Source: Alphaproteobacteria bacterium (GTDB lineage Bacteria; Pseudomonadota; Alphaproteobacteria; Micropepsales; Micropepsaceae). From it: a stretch of DNA of 64,000 nt. Below are positions 9,358 to 17,649 of the stretch, in pieces (the first letter of the stretch is position 1; each line of letters opens with the position of its first letter). Made by a program: the position numbers and the translations under genes. The notes under the pieces are model-generated. The model was given only the letters and a program-made list of their open reading frames with translations. It was not told the DNA's origin and did no database searches. Where the stretch lies: NCBI GenBank assembly GCA_024236055.1, contig JACKLF010000003.1, positions 372,001-436,000 of the forward strand, written 5' to 3'.

Positions 9358-10389
9358 TCAGCCGCTTAGTCCCCGCAAAGCCGCCACCAGGGCGGCAAAA
9401 TCCGCGGGCCAGGGCGATTCAAATCGCAAGGTCTTGTGCAGGCTGGGATGCTGAAAGCCCAGCACATAGGCGTGCAGCGCCTGGCGGGAAAATTCCGTGG
9501 CCGCTGTAAACGCGGCTTCCTCGGCGGGGGTTTTGGCACGCGGCGCGGCGCGGGCGCGGCCATATTGCGGATCGCCCACCAGCGGATGACCCAGATGGGT
9601 CAGGTGCACCCGGATCTGGTGGGTGCGCCCGGTCTCCAGCCGGCATTCGACCAGGGACGCGAAGGGCCGCTCCGGGGGGCCGAATTTTTCCAGCACCTGG
9701 TAGCGGGTGCGCGCGGTTTTGCCTCCGCTGCGCAGCACGCTCATGCGCTTGCGGTCGAAGGGGTTGCGGCCGATCTGGCTCTCGATCAGGCCCGACGCCT
9801 GGCGCGGGGCGCCCCAGACGACGGCGTGATAGGCGCGCTCGATCGTGTGATTGGCGAACTGCTTGGCCAGCGAGGCCATGGCCCGCTCGGTCTTGGCGGC
9901 AACCAGCAAGCCCGATGTGTCCTTGTCCAGCCGGTGGACGATGCCGGGCCGTTCCTCGCCGCCGATCGACAGCATGCCCGGCCCGCAATGGCCGATCAGG
10001 GCGTTGACCAGCGTGCCGTCGGGATTGCCCGCCGCCGGATGCACCACCAGCCCCGCCGGCTTGTCGATCACGATCAGGTCCTTGTCCTCGTGGACGATGG
10101 CGAGGGGAATGTCCTGGCCCTGGGGCAGCGCCGGGGCGGCGGGGGGCACCGCCACGGTATAGACATCCTCCGGTTTGACCCGGTGATTGGCGTCTTTTAT
10201 CGTCCGCCCGCCCAGACAAACCGCGCCCTGTTCCAGCAACTGCTGAAGCCGCGAGCGGCTGAATTCGGGCAGGGACCGGCTGAGAAACCGGTCCAGCCGC
10301 CAGCCGGCATGATCGGCACCCGCCCGAACCGTATGGTCGGGGCCGTCCTGGGAGTTATCGATGTCCGAAACGTCTTCGTCCGCTGGCAT
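9358..10389 (-). CDS. rluD: RluA/RluD family 23S rRNA pseudouridine synthase
   Basis: This enzyme isomerises specific uridines in 23S rRNA helix 69. The 343 residues contain an N-terminal S4 RNA-binding domain (WRLDRFLSRSLPEFSRSRLQ), a linker, and the catalytic RluA-type domain. The catalytic domain has IVHRLDKDTSGLLVAAKT with the nucleophile Asp, and RTHQIRVHLTHLGHPLVGD. The start at 10389 overlaps the start of a divergent gene by 29 bp (10361-10389), so the two promoters must lie inside each other's coding or leader DNA. RluD rather than RluC is inferred from the S4 domain and length. Confidence 0.9.
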   Translation of the reverse strand: MPADEDVSDIDNSQDGPDHTVRAGADHAGWRLDRFLSRSLPEFSRSRLQQLLEQGAVCLGGRTIKDANHRVKPEDVYTVAVPPAAPALPQGQDIPLAIVHEDKDLIVIDKPAGLVVHPAAGNPDGTLVNALIGHCGPGMLSIGGEERPGIVHRLDKDTSGLLVAAKTERAMASLAKQFANHTIERAYHAVVWGAPRQASGLIESQIGRNPFDRKRMSVLRSGGKTARTRYQVLEKFGPPERPFASLVECRLETGRTHQIRVHLTHLGHPLVGDPQYGRARAAPRAKTPAEEAAFTAATEFSRQALHAYVLGFQHPSLHKTLRFESPWPADFAALVAALRGLSG

Positions 10390-10741
10390 GGCGCCATCCT
10401 ATACTGGGGCGGTCCCCGAAAAGGAAACCGGCGTCTACAAGGCCGCCAAATGGGCGGTGATCATCCTGTCGGTGCTGATCGTGCTGGCGGTGATCGCGCT
10501 GGTGGTGGGCGGCCTCTACAAGCTGTCCGGCAAAAAGCCCGCGCCTGCCATGACCGGCCGGCCGGTGGGGACGGCCAGCTTCCAGCTTCCGGCCGGCGCA
10601 ACCATCGTGAGCATGGACAGCCAGCCGGGGCGGCTGATCCTCAGGGTGCGCGACAGCGGGCATGAGGAAATCGACATCATCAATACCGAGAACGGCCACC
10701 TGGTGGCCCGCATCAAGGCGAGCCTTGGCCCCGCCGACTGA
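10361..10741 (+). CDS. Single-pass membrane protein of the DUF6476 type
   Basis: This 126-residue protein has a hydrophilic N-terminus, one strong membrane helix (about residues 30-54, WAVIILSVLIVLAVIALVV) and an extracytoplasmic domain. The domain has alternating hydrophobic residues (GRLILRVRDSGHEEIDIIN) like a small beta domain. Proteins of this layout occur beside rluD in alphaproteobacteria and have no known function. The gene starts inside the rluD 5' end on the opposite strand. The next gene begins 13 bp downstream, so the two are probably co-transcribed. Confidence 0.75.
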   Translation: MSETSSSAGMAPSYTGAVPEKETGVYKAAKWAVIILSVLIVLAVIALVVGGLYKLSGKKPAPAMTGRPVGTASFQLPAGATIVSMDSQPGRLILRVRDSGHEEIDIINTENGHLVARIKASLGPAD

Positions 10742-10754
10742 CACGGAGCAGCTT

Positions 10755-11162
10755 GTGCTGGCGCCCGGCCTGGCTGACTCCATTCGTGCCCAGGCCGCCG
10801 CCAGTGCGCCGCGCGAATGTTGCGGCCTGTTGGAAGGGTGGCGCGACGGCGATGTCTGGCATGTGCAGGCGCTGCATCCGGCGGGCAACCTGGCGGCAGA
10901 CGCGGATCGCTTTTCGATAGACCCGGCGGCGCATTTTGCGGCCATCCGCGCGGCGCGTCTGGCCGGGCGCGCCATTATCGGCTGCTACCACTCCCATCCG
11001 GGCGGGCAGGCGCGGCCGTCCGCTGCCGACCTTCAGGGCGCGGGCGCCGAAGACTTTGTCTGGCTGATCGCGGCGGACAGGGAACTGGCCGCCTTCCTCT
11101 ATCGCGGCGGGGCGTTCTTGATATTGGCCACCGGCGCGGATTGGGTGACGTCGTCGGAATAG
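10755..11162 (+). CDS. M67 (JAMM/Mov34) family metallopeptidase
   Basis: This 135-residue protein has the JAMM zinc-peptidase signature. An early catalytic Glu lies in RECCGLLEG, the ligands HxH lie in CYHSHPGGQ, and Ser and Asp follow in RPSAADLQG. Bacterial JAMM proteins of this size hydrolyse isopeptide-like bonds, often next to ThiS/MoaD-like carriers or sulfur metabolism, but no such partner is visible here. The GTG start at 10755 is chosen because GGAG (10745-10748) sits 6 bp upstream and the frame before it overlaps the preceding gene. The 3' end overlaps the convergent DUF6894 gene by 64 bp. Confidence 0.82.
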   Translation: MLAPGLADSIRAQAAASAPRECCGLLEGWRDGDVWHVQALHPAGNLAADADRFSIDPAAHFAAIRAARLAGRAIIGCYHSHPGGQARPSAADLQGAGAEDFVWLIAADRELAAFLYRGGAFLILATGADWVTSSE

Positions 11163-11410
11163 CTGCGCAGTTCGCCATGGTGCATCAGGACGTCCCGGGC
11201 GCTAACCGTGTCGACGACATGGCCGGTTTCATCGGCAATCTCGATCTGGCGGTTGTTCAGCCGCCCGCCATGCAGCAGCTTTTCACCCAGCATCTCGCGG
11301 CCGGTGCTGATGGCCTCGGCGCGGGCGGCTTCGGTGTTGGCCAGTTCCTGGCCTTCGGTGTCGCGGGTCAATTCGGAACCTTCGCGGACATGGAAAAAGT
11401 AGCGGGGCAT
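11099..11410 (-). CDS. DUF6894 family small protein
   Basis: This 103-residue protein begins MPRYFFHVREGSELTRD and continues with GQELANTEAARAEAI, the pattern of the DUF6894 family. These are short proteins common in Rhizobiales, Sphingomonadales and relatives, and their function is unknown. There is no signal peptide or membrane helix. The gene converges on the M67 gene, and its last 64 bp lie antisense to that gene's 3' end, which could make the two transcripts interfere. The start at 11410 fits the conserved N-terminus. Confidence 0.8.
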   Translation of the reverse strand: MPRYFFHVREGSELTRDTEGQELANTEAARAEAISTGREMLGEKLLHGGRLNNRQIEIADETGHVVDTVSARDVLMHHGELRSYSDDVTQSAPVANIKNAPPR

Positions 11411-11556
11411 CTCACATCACTGGAATTGCTGACCTATTCCCCTTGCTAACACGCAAGGCCGGGTCCCGTTCCGGTCCCGTTCGCCTGGCGGGCCGGGCCC
11501 GCGCCGCGCTTGCAGGTTCCGGGCCCCTGCCGCTATAAGCCCGGACTGCTCGGCAA

Positions 11557-11631
11557 GCTCCCATCGTCTAGCGGTCAGGACGCGGCCCTCTCAAGGCTGA
11601 AACAGGGGTTCGATTCCCCTTGGGAGCGCCA
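11557..11631 (+). tRNA. tRNA-Glu (anticodon CUC)
   Basis: The cloverleaf is complete. The acceptor GCTCCCA (11557-11563) pairs with TGGGAGC (11621-11627), followed by discriminator G and an encoded CCA (11629-11631). The anticodon stem CGGCC/GGCTG closes the loop CTCTCAA, giving anticodon CTC at 11590-11592. The T arm is GGGG-TTCGATT-CCCC. The CUC isoacceptor reads GAG codons, which dominate in this GC-rich genome. Confidence 0.95.
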
Positions 11632-11667
11632 GTTTTCGTTAGCGCGCGAGGCGCGCTTACGAAAACT
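11631..11667 (+). repeat. 17-bp inverted repeat touching the tRNA-Glu 3' end
   Basis: Arms 11631-11647 and 11651-11667 are complementary at 16 of 17 positions around a three-base GAG loop. The structure starts at the last A of the tRNA CCA end. A second hairpin (CCTCGC/GCGAGG, 11681-11695) follows. There is no T run, so it may act in tRNA 3' processing or be the scar of an integration event. Confidence 0.7.
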
Positions 11668-11742
11668 GAGCGCCACCGAACCTCGCGCAGCGAGGCGCGT
11701 GGGCGCCAGCGCCAAACTATCCCTTCGATTAGACGACATCCG

Positions 11743-12078
11743 ATGTGGGTTTGGACACACGAACTGAAAAATCCCCTCATGGGATTTGCGGGCCTCTTGG
11801 CCATAATCATGAACCTTGCGCTATGGCGCATGAACCGCAGGCTGAAAAAACACTTCCCGGCCGTGTACGTCGAATTGGGACAGCCTGGCTTCTTCAACAC
11901 GAAGCCGTCCGGAGTGGCCCGAAACTATCAAGATTTCATATTGTTCCGGCGCTATCGCAGCCTTGGTGATTCAACGATAACCGCTTATGGAAATATAGCG
12001 GCGGTGAGCTGTTATGCGGCGCTCATAATTGCGACGTTCGTTATCATTTTGATCTGGGTGCCGGATTTGCACATCTGA
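11743..12078 (+). CDS. UspB-like small membrane protein
   Basis: This 111-residue protein has one membrane helix near each end (GFAGLLAIIMNLALW and a C-terminal helix with IATFVIILIW). The basic central section includes LGQPGFFNTKPSG and FILFRRYRSLGD. The size, helix placement and the GFF...RRYR centre resemble universal stress protein B, a membrane protein linked to stationary-phase stress and ethanol sensitivity. The similarity is by eye and moderate. The DNA is visibly less GC-rich than its neighbours and lies directly downstream of tRNA-Glu, hinting at horizontal origin. The ATG at 11743 precedes the first hydrophobic segment. Confidence 0.65.
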   Translation: MWVWTHELKNPLMGFAGLLAIIMNLALWRMNRRLKKHFPAVYVELGQPGFFNTKPSGVARNYQDFILFRRYRSLGDSTITAYGNIAAVSCYAALIIATFVIILIWVPDLHI

Positions 12079-12320
12079 TGCACACAATCCGCTTCGGAGG
12101 AGACTGGCACTAGCGTCTCCGCCTGTCGTTGAAATGATGCTGTGCCTTCAATGTCGGGTGAATTCGGCATCACGCTGATTTTTCTGGCTGTTCCTTTGGG
12201 GATCCGTAGGTTCCGTTAAGGAGCGGTGCGCCGCCCCGCATACCCGTCATGCGTCCGGAGCCCGCTTGCGAAGATGCCCGCACACCCCACATGCTGTGGA
12301 ACGACTGGGGCAAGCGGGCC

Positions 12321-13253
12321 ATGGACAATATAGCCGGACTGATCGCGCAATATGGCCTTCTGGCCGTGTTCCTGACCGTGCTGCTGGACGAGGGCGGCCT
12401 GCCGCTGCCCTCCTGGCCGCTGCTGGCGGTGGCCGGGGCGCTGGCCTTCACCGGCGACGTCACGCTGCCCGCCGTGATCGGCGCGGCGGTGGCCGGCTCG
12501 ATCCTGGCTGACAATCTCTGGTACTGGACGGCGCGCGCCCATGGCCGCGGGGTGCTGGCGCTGCTGTGCAAGCTGTCGCTGTCGCCCGATTCCTGCGTGC
12601 GCCAGACCGAGACGGTGTTCGCCCGCGTGGGGCCGGTGGCGCTGCTGTTCGCGAAATTCGCGCCAGGCCTGGGCAACATCACCGTGGCGCTGTCGGGCAT
12701 CACCCGCCTGCCGCTTCACGTCTTTCTGCCGCTGGAAGCCGCAGGGGCCACCATCTATCTGAGCACGCCGATCCTGCTGGGCTGGCTGTTCCACGATGCG
12801 GTGGCCAGCGTGCTCGATACCCTGGCGGCGCTGGGCGAATATGGCCTGGCGCTTGTGGCGGCCACGCTGGCCGGCTGGCTTGCCTTGCGCTGGTGGGAGC
12901 GGCGGGCCTTCATCCGCCAGCTTCGCATGGACCGCATCACGGTCGATGAACTGGCGGCGCTGATCGCCGATGAAAATGCCCGTCCGCTGATCGTGGATGT
13001 GCGCTCGGCGGCCGCCCGCGCCGAGGGCGGCGTCATTCCCGGCGCGATCGGCGCCCATCCAGAGGATGTCGACGCGCTCAAGCATCACGATCGCGGCCTC
13101 GAGATCGTGATCTATTGCGCCTGCCCCAACGAGGCGTCGGCGGCGGTGGCGGCGCGCCATCTCAAGCGCGCGGGGTTCAAGCGCATCCGTCCGCTGCTGG
13201 GCGGAGTGGAGGCCTGGACCAGGGCCGGTTTCACGCTGGAATTGCCGGTCTGA
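12321..13253 (+). CDS. DedA family membrane protein fused to a rhodanese domain
   Basis: The protein has about 310 residues. The N-terminal two thirds form a DedA/SNARE-associated membrane domain (FLTVLLDEGGLPLPSWPLL, then FAKFAPGLGNITVALSG), a family involved in undecaprenyl-phosphate or other lipid flipping. The C-terminal third is a rhodanese domain (LIVDVRSAAARAEGGVIPGA) with the presumptive catalytic Cys in IVIYCACPNEAS. DedA-rhodanese fusions are known. The domain may sense or transfer sulfur, but this is inference. The ATG at 12321 precedes the first helix; ATGs at 12249 and 12291 are alternatives with no better ribosome-binding site. Confidence 0.85.
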   Translation: MDNIAGLIAQYGLLAVFLTVLLDEGGLPLPSWPLLAVAGALAFTGDVTLPAVIGAAVAGSILADNLWYWTARAHGRGVLALLCKLSLSPDSCVRQTETVFARVGPVALLFAKFAPGLGNITVALSGITRLPLHVFLPLEAAGATIYLSTPILLGWLFHDAVASVLDTLAALGEYGLALVAATLAGWLALRWWERRAFIRQLRMDRITVDELAALIADENARPLIVDVRSAAARAEGGVIPGAIGAHPEDVDALKHHDRGLEIVIYCACPNEASAAVAARHLKRAGFKRIRPLLGGVEAWTRAGFTLELPV

Positions 13254-13260
13254 ACCGGAT

Positions 13261-13692
13261 CTATTTGGCCGGGTTCACGATCACGGTCTGGAACACGACC
13301 TTGCCGCCGCGCACGACGAAGACGTCATAGCCGGAGACTTCCTGCTTGCTGCCCTTGAACTGCACCCAGTGCATGATGGTGGTGTCGGGCGAGACGTTTT
13401 CATAGCGCGTCTGCATGGTCTTGTTGCCCGGAACATGATCCTTGTCGGTCAGCACCGCGAACAGCTTGCGCACATCCTTGCCGGTGAACACGCCGCTGGG
13501 GCTGATCATGCCGGCGGGCGTCACCACCACCGCGTCGGGCGCATAATCGGCCATTACCCCGTCCAGGCTTCCGCTTTTCATGTTGGCGACGTGGTGATCC
13601 AGCACCATGGAGAGGGCGTCGGCATGGGCCGCGCCCAGGCTTGCGCCCGACAGCAGCAGGGACATGGCAAGCGTGGCGGCGAATCTGGACAT
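13261..13692 (-). CDS. Exported SnoaL/NTF2-like protein
   Basis: This 143-residue protein has an N-terminal signal peptide (FAATLAMSLLLSGASLGAAHA). The mature cone-shaped NTF2-like domain carries DHHVANMKSGSLDGVMADYAPDAVV and ends with GGKVVFQTVIVNPAK. SnoaL-like proteins of this kind are often exported and of unknown substrate. The ATG at 13692 is the one that produces a clean signal peptide; the frame is open further upstream but without one. The gene converges on the DedA-rhodanese gene with only 7 bp between the stop codons. Confidence 0.78.
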   Translation of the reverse strand: MSRFAATLAMSLLLSGASLGAAHADALSMVLDHHVANMKSGSLDGVMADYAPDAVVVTPAGMISPSGVFTGKDVRKLFAVLTDKDHVPGNKTMQTRYENVSPDTTIMHWVQFKGSKQEVSGYDVFVVRGGKVVFQTVIVNPAK

Positions 13693-13784
13693 GGCTGTTT
13701 CCCCGGTTTTTCTGAGCTTGTGCCGGAACGCTAGTCCAGTGCGCGCGGGCGTGCAAACGCCGCCCGCCCGGCATCGTCCGCGGG

Positions 13785-14288
13785 TCAGTTCAGCCGTTTT
13801 TTCCAGAAGCCCGGATTGTGGGGGTGGTCCTGCAGCGGTACCGCTGCGCGATAGACGATCACCGGCCGCGCCGCGCCCACCAGGGCCAGTTCCAGCAGGG
13901 GCGCGAATTTCACCCCCACCTCGCCGCAGATGCCGCCAGCCAGCGCCGCGCGGATCGAGCGCAGCCACACCAGGTCGTCATGGCGGCGCTGGCCCTGGCT
14001 CAGCCGGTCGGCGACCTCATGGAAATGCTTGGTGTAGGTCGCGAAGGTGAAGGGCAGGTACTGGGCCACCATGCGCACCAGTTCGGCGGCGCCCAGCACG
14101 CTGGTCGGAATGGTCTTGAAGATGTCGCGGCGCAGCGTCTTCACCGAGCCCAGAAGGTTGTCGACGGCATCGCCATGTGCGCGCGCGTTATCTGTCTCAT
14201 ATTGCTTCATCGCGGATCGCAGCGCCGCCTCGGTCGCCCGAAGTTCATCTGCCAGAACCACCACCGGATCGATTTCCATGCCTGCCAT
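13785..14288 (-). CDS. Hypothetical protein
   Basis: This 167-residue soluble protein is not recognised. It begins with an acidic helix (VVVLADELRATEAALRSAMK), continues with a mostly helical middle (VDNLLGSVKTLRRDIFKTIP), and ends in a strand-rich tail with PHNPGFWKKRLN. There is no signal peptide, membrane helix or metal motif. The codon use matches its neighbours, which supports it as a real gene. The start is uncertain between ATGs at 14288 and 14279; the frame is open to 14360. It stands alone between two other transcription units. Confidence 0.6.
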   Translation of the reverse strand: MAGMEIDPVVVLADELRATEAALRSAMKQYETDNARAHGDAVDNLLGSVKTLRRDIFKTIPTSVLGAAELVRMVAQYLPFTFATYTKHFHEVADRLSQGQRRHDDLVWLRSIRAALAGGICGEVGVKFAPLLELALVGAARPVIVYRAAVPLQDHPHNPGFWKKRLN

Positions 14289-14536
14289 CCCGACGGTTTC
14301 GTTAATCAAAACTGAACCGACGATAGGAAGGCGTCCTTGTGGCACGCAAACGCAAATCATCTAGATGCTGAGTTACGCACACCTAGCAGTTCAAATTTGG
14401 ATAAAATTCGAGTCAAATGCCGCGCCGATGAGCGCGACTCGTGCCGGATCGGCACAGACTGGCCTTTTGCATGGCTCTGACATAACAAAATGGGCCGCCG
14501 CGCGCGGCCAACGGGATCGGGACGGGGGAATCGGAA

Positions 14537-15781
14537 ATGGAACAAGGCAAGGTGAGTCGCCGCTGGACCACGCTGCTGCCGGTGATCTTCGTCACCTACA
14601 GCCTGGCCTATCTGGACCGCGCCAACTTCAGTTTCGGCGCCGCCGCCGGGATGGCCCGGGACCTGAACATCACCGGCGACCAGTCCTCGCTGCTTGGGGC
14701 GCTGTTCTTCCTGGGCTACTTCCTGTTCCAGATTCCCGGCGCGATCTATGCCCAGCGCCACAGCGTCAAGAAGCTGATCTTTGCGGGCCTGATCGGCTGG
14801 GGTGTGCTGGCCAGCGCCATGGGCGTGATCAGCAACATCCATCTTCTCTATGTCGCGCGCTTCCTTCTGGGCGTGGTGGAAAGCGCGGTGCTGCCCGCCC
14901 TGCTGATCCTGCAGGCGCGCTGGTACACGCGATCGGAACGGGCGCGCGCCAATGCGCTTCTGGTGATCGGCAATCCGGCCACGCTCTTGTGGATGAGCGT
15001 GCTGTCCGGCTATCTGGCCTCGGGGCTGGGCTGGCGCATGATGTTCATCATCGAGGGGCTGCCGCCGATCATCTGGGCCTTTGTCTGGTGGCGGCTTGTT
15101 TCGGATCATCCGCGCGATGCGCGCTGGCTGGAGCAGGGCGAGCGCACCGCCCTGGAAGCGGCGCTGACGCGCGAGCAGGGCACCATCGCCCCGGTCAAGA
15201 ATTACGCCGCGGCCTTCCGTTCGCCGCGCGTGCTATGGCTGTCGGCCCAGTATTTCCTGTGGAGCGTGGGCGTCTATGGTTTCGTGATCTGGCTGCCCTC
15301 GATCCTGCGCATGGGCCAGACCAGCATGATCGAGATCGGCTGGCTTTCGGCGGTGCCCTATCTGGTCTGCATCTTCGCCGAATATGGCGTGTCGGCCTGG
15401 TCCGACCGCATCGGCCGGCGCAAGATCGCGATCTGGCCGCCGCTGCTGATCGGCGCGCTGGCCTTTTACGGTTCATACCTGATGGGGCCGGATCATTTCT
15501 GGGCCGGCTTCGTGCTGCTGGTGATCGCGGCGGGCGCCATGTATGCGCCCTATGGCCCCTTCTTCGCCTATATCGCCGACAGCCTGCCGTCCAATGTGGC
15601 AGGGGGCGCCATCGCGCTCATCAACTCGATGGGCGCGCTGGGCTCCTTCGCGGGCTCCTATGCGGTGGGCCTGCTGAACGACGCGACCGGCAACGCCGGC
15701 ATGTCGTTCCTGCTGATGGCGGGCGCGCTGGCCATATCCTCGGCCATCACCGTCTTCCTGCCCGAGAACCGCGCCGGTTAG
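14537..15781 (+). CDS. MFS transporter, anion:cation symporter (ACS) family
   Basis: This 414-residue permease has twelve predicted helices. The early motif is YSLAYLDRANFSFGAAAGM, typical of the ACS subfamily (tartrate, phthalate and hexuronate permeases), followed by FFLGYFLFQIPGA and the loop motif RHSVKKLI. These transporters import organic acids with a cation. The substrate cannot be read from sequence. It is preceded by a 248-bp gap with an AT-rich stretch (14380-14415) likely to hold its promoter. Its stop codon abuts the stop codon of the convergent cupin gene with no base between. No catabolic gene is adjacent. Confidence 0.88.
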   Translation: MEQGKVSRRWTTLLPVIFVTYSLAYLDRANFSFGAAAGMARDLNITGDQSSLLGALFFLGYFLFQIPGAIYAQRHSVKKLIFAGLIGWGVLASAMGVISNIHLLYVARFLLGVVESAVLPALLILQARWYTRSERARANALLVIGNPATLLWMSVLSGYLASGLGWRMMFIIEGLPPIIWAFVWWRLVSDHPRDARWLEQGERTALEAALTREQGTIAPVKNYAAAFRSPRVLWLSAQYFLWSVGVYGFVIWLPSILRMGQTSMIEIGWLSAVPYLVCIFAEYGVSAWSDRIGRRKIAIWPPLLIGALAFYGSYLMGPDHFWAGFVLLVIAAGAMYAPYGPFFAYIADSLPSNVAGGAIALINSMGALGSFAGSYAVGLLNDATGNAGMSFLLMAGALAISSAITVFLPENRAG

Positions 15782-16249
15782 TTACTTTTTCTCCGCCGGC
15801 ACGCTGGTCAGCGGGCAATCCATGAAGATGGCGATGGTGGCATCGCCCGTTTCCGGCTTGGCGCCATCATAATGCACGCCGCCCACCAGGTCGGTGATCA
15901 CCGATCCCTTGGGGAAGGGCACGGTGTTGTGTTCGGGATCGTAGGTGTTGGACGTGGAAACCCACCAGGTGCCGTCCAGCACCACGCCGAAGCGGGCATG
16001 CTGGTGATAGTGCGGGTGGCTGAAATGGCCCGGATGCCATTTGATCAGCTCCAGGCAGGGGCCCGGCTGGCTGGGATTGCCGATGGGCCAGGCCTTGTCC
16101 GAAGCCTCGCCCTTTTCCCATTCGATCTTGTCGGGGGTCAGCCCCACCGCGCGCGCCGGATCGATCGTGGCCTCGCCCTGGGCCAGGGCCGGCAAGGCGG
16201 CCAGAAGGGCGCTGCACGCGGCGGCGGCCAGGATATGGGTGCGCAACAT
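15782..16249 (-). CDS. Exported cupin-domain protein
   Basis: This 155-residue protein has a signal peptide (ILAAAACSALLAALPALAQG) and a single cupin domain. The metal-binding pattern is readable as HPGHFSHPHYHQHARFGVVL, where the His residues would coordinate a divalent metal, followed by FPKGSVITDLVGGVHYDG. Family members in the periplasm have no settled function. The ATG at 16249 gives a clean signal peptide; the frame extends upstream to 16471 but would lose it. It is convergent with the MFS gene and divergent from secF. Confidence 0.82.
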   Translation of the reverse strand: MLRTHILAAAACSALLAALPALAQGEATIDPARAVGLTPDKIEWEKGEASDKAWPIGNPSQPGPCLELIKWHPGHFSHPHYHQHARFGVVLDGTWWVSTSNTYDPEHNTVPFPKGSVITDLVGGVHYDGAKPETGDATIAIFMDCPLTSVPAEKK

Positions 16250-16430
16250 TGGAAATCTCCCCCGATATGTTTTGTGGAACCGACTATAGGCGGGGCCGCC
16301 GCGCGCATCCATATTGCGTCTGCGTAACCCGCAGCCCCTTGAATTTCCCCGCTTTTGCCCCAATTGGAGCAATGCTTGCCCCATCCGGCCGGGGCCTATA
16401 GGTTCCGCCCGCATTTCCAATGGTCTTCCG

Positions 16431-17396
16431 ATGCCGCTGCTGCGATTCCTTCCCGAAGCGACCAACATCAATTTCGTCGGCTTTCGCTATGTCGCCTTCG
16501 CCCTGGACGGGCTGCTGCTGATCGCGGCCATCGTCTCGATCGCCTGGCACGGCTTCAACCTGGGCATCGATTTCACCGGCGGCGTGCTGCTGGAGGTCAA
16601 GTCGGCCCAGACCATCGACATCGGCAAGCTGCGCGGCGACGTGGACGGCCTGAATTTCGGCGATGCCCAGATCCAGTATTTCGGCGGCGGGGCCTGCGAC
16701 ACCCCGGTCAACAGCTGCGCGATGATCCGCATCCAGCCGCGCGTTTCGGCGGGCGACGCCGACCAGAACGCCGCCGACCAGCGCGTGACCGGCGCCATCA
16801 AGCAGAAGCTGGGCTCCAATTTCGAATTCCGCAACACTCAGGTCATCGGCCCCAGGGTGTCGAACGAACTGCTGCATGATGGCGTCTATGCCACGCTGCT
16901 CGCCATCGCGATGATCGCCATCTATGTGTCGGTGCGGTTCGAGTGGCAATACGGCATCGGGGCCGCGGTCGCCACCGGCCATGACGTGCTGGTCACGGCG
17001 GGACTCTATTCAATTCTGGGCCTGAACTTCGACCTCAATGCGGTGGCCGCGCTTCTGACCCTGGCGGGCTATTCGATCAACGACACGGTGGTGGTGTTCG
17101 ACCGGATTCGCGAGAACCGGCGCAAGTTCAAGCGCATGGGCCTGGGCGATCTGATCAACCTGTCGACCAACCAGATGCTGACGCGAACCATCCTGACCAG
17201 CGTGGCGACGGCGGTGTCGCTGATCCCGCTGCTGATCTTCGGCGGCCCGGCGCTGTTCGACTTCTCCGCCGCGATCCTGTTCGGCATCGTGGTGGGCACC
17301 TTCTCGTCGATCTATGTCGCCGCTTCGCTGCTGCTCTATCTGCCGGCGCCCGCCGGCCAGATCGAAACCAAGGGCGAGGAAGCCACGGCCTCCTAG
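16431..17396 (+). CDS. secF: Protein translocase subunit SecF
   Basis: SecF works with SecD in the inner membrane to pull exported proteins across using the proton-motive force. The 321-residue protein has six helices and a periplasmic P1 loop. It carries the family motif FNLGIDFTGGVLLEV near the N-terminus, TGHDVLVTAGLY in the third helix region, and SINDTVVVFDRIRENRR. The ATG at 16431 gives normal length. Unusually, secD is not upstream: the preceding gene is a divergent cupin gene and the next genes are unrelated, so SecD must be encoded elsewhere. Confidence 0.95.
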   Translation: MPLLRFLPEATNINFVGFRYVAFALDGLLLIAAIVSIAWHGFNLGIDFTGGVLLEVKSAQTIDIGKLRGDVDGLNFGDAQIQYFGGGACDTPVNSCAMIRIQPRVSAGDADQNAADQRVTGAIKQKLGSNFEFRNTQVIGPRVSNELLHDGVYATLLAIAMIAIYVSVRFEWQYGIGAAVATGHDVLVTAGLYSILGLNFDLNAVAALLTLAGYSINDTVVVFDRIRENRRKFKRMGLGDLINLSTNQMLTRTILTSVATAVSLIPLLIFGGPALFDFSAAILFGIVVGTFSSIYVAASLLLYLPAPAGQIETKGEEATAS

Positions 17397-17416
17397 TGGC
17401 GTCAGTCGGGGCCGGG

Positions 17417-17638
17417 TCAGTCCGGGTCCGGTGTTTCCAGGTGGCGCACCACCAGTTCGTCGATCTCCAGGCGCCTGATGCGCGCGCGGCCAACCGCCAG
17501 GCGTCCCATCGCCAGACGCCCGACCGCCATTTGACCTATGAATAGCGCGCCCACGGCCAGCGCCCCGATCGCCAGCGCACCCAGCGCCACCGCGCCGGCG
17601 GCGACAACGGGGATACGCAGGGGCTTTGGCCGGGCCAA
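17417..17638 (-). CDS. Small hydrophobic-repeat protein
   Basis: This 73-residue protein consists mainly of a five-residue beat of the form A-[LV]-[AF]-[IV]-G (VALGALAIGALAVGALF, then MAVGRLAMGRLAVGR), like a short pentapeptide-type beta solenoid. It ends in an amphipathic tail (RRLEIDELVVRHLETP). I place the start at a TTG (17638) because AGAGG lies 7 bp upstream and no ATG fits. It is 11 bp behind the EipA-like gene and must be its operon partner. Function is unknown; membrane association is likely from the hydrophobicity. Confidence 0.65.
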   Translation of the reverse strand: MARPKPLRIPVVAAGAVALGALAIGALAVGALFIGQMAVGRLAMGRLAVGRARIRRLEIDELVVRHLETPDPD

Positions 17639-17649
17639 AGGCGAACCTC

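Noticed and set aside
11568..11900. Minus-strand ORF (110 residues) containing the segment NRTPVSALRGPRP
   Set aside because: It lies antisense to tRNA-Glu, whose complement yields this familiar false peptide. Its C-terminal part is the tRNA sequence itself, so it is not a gene.
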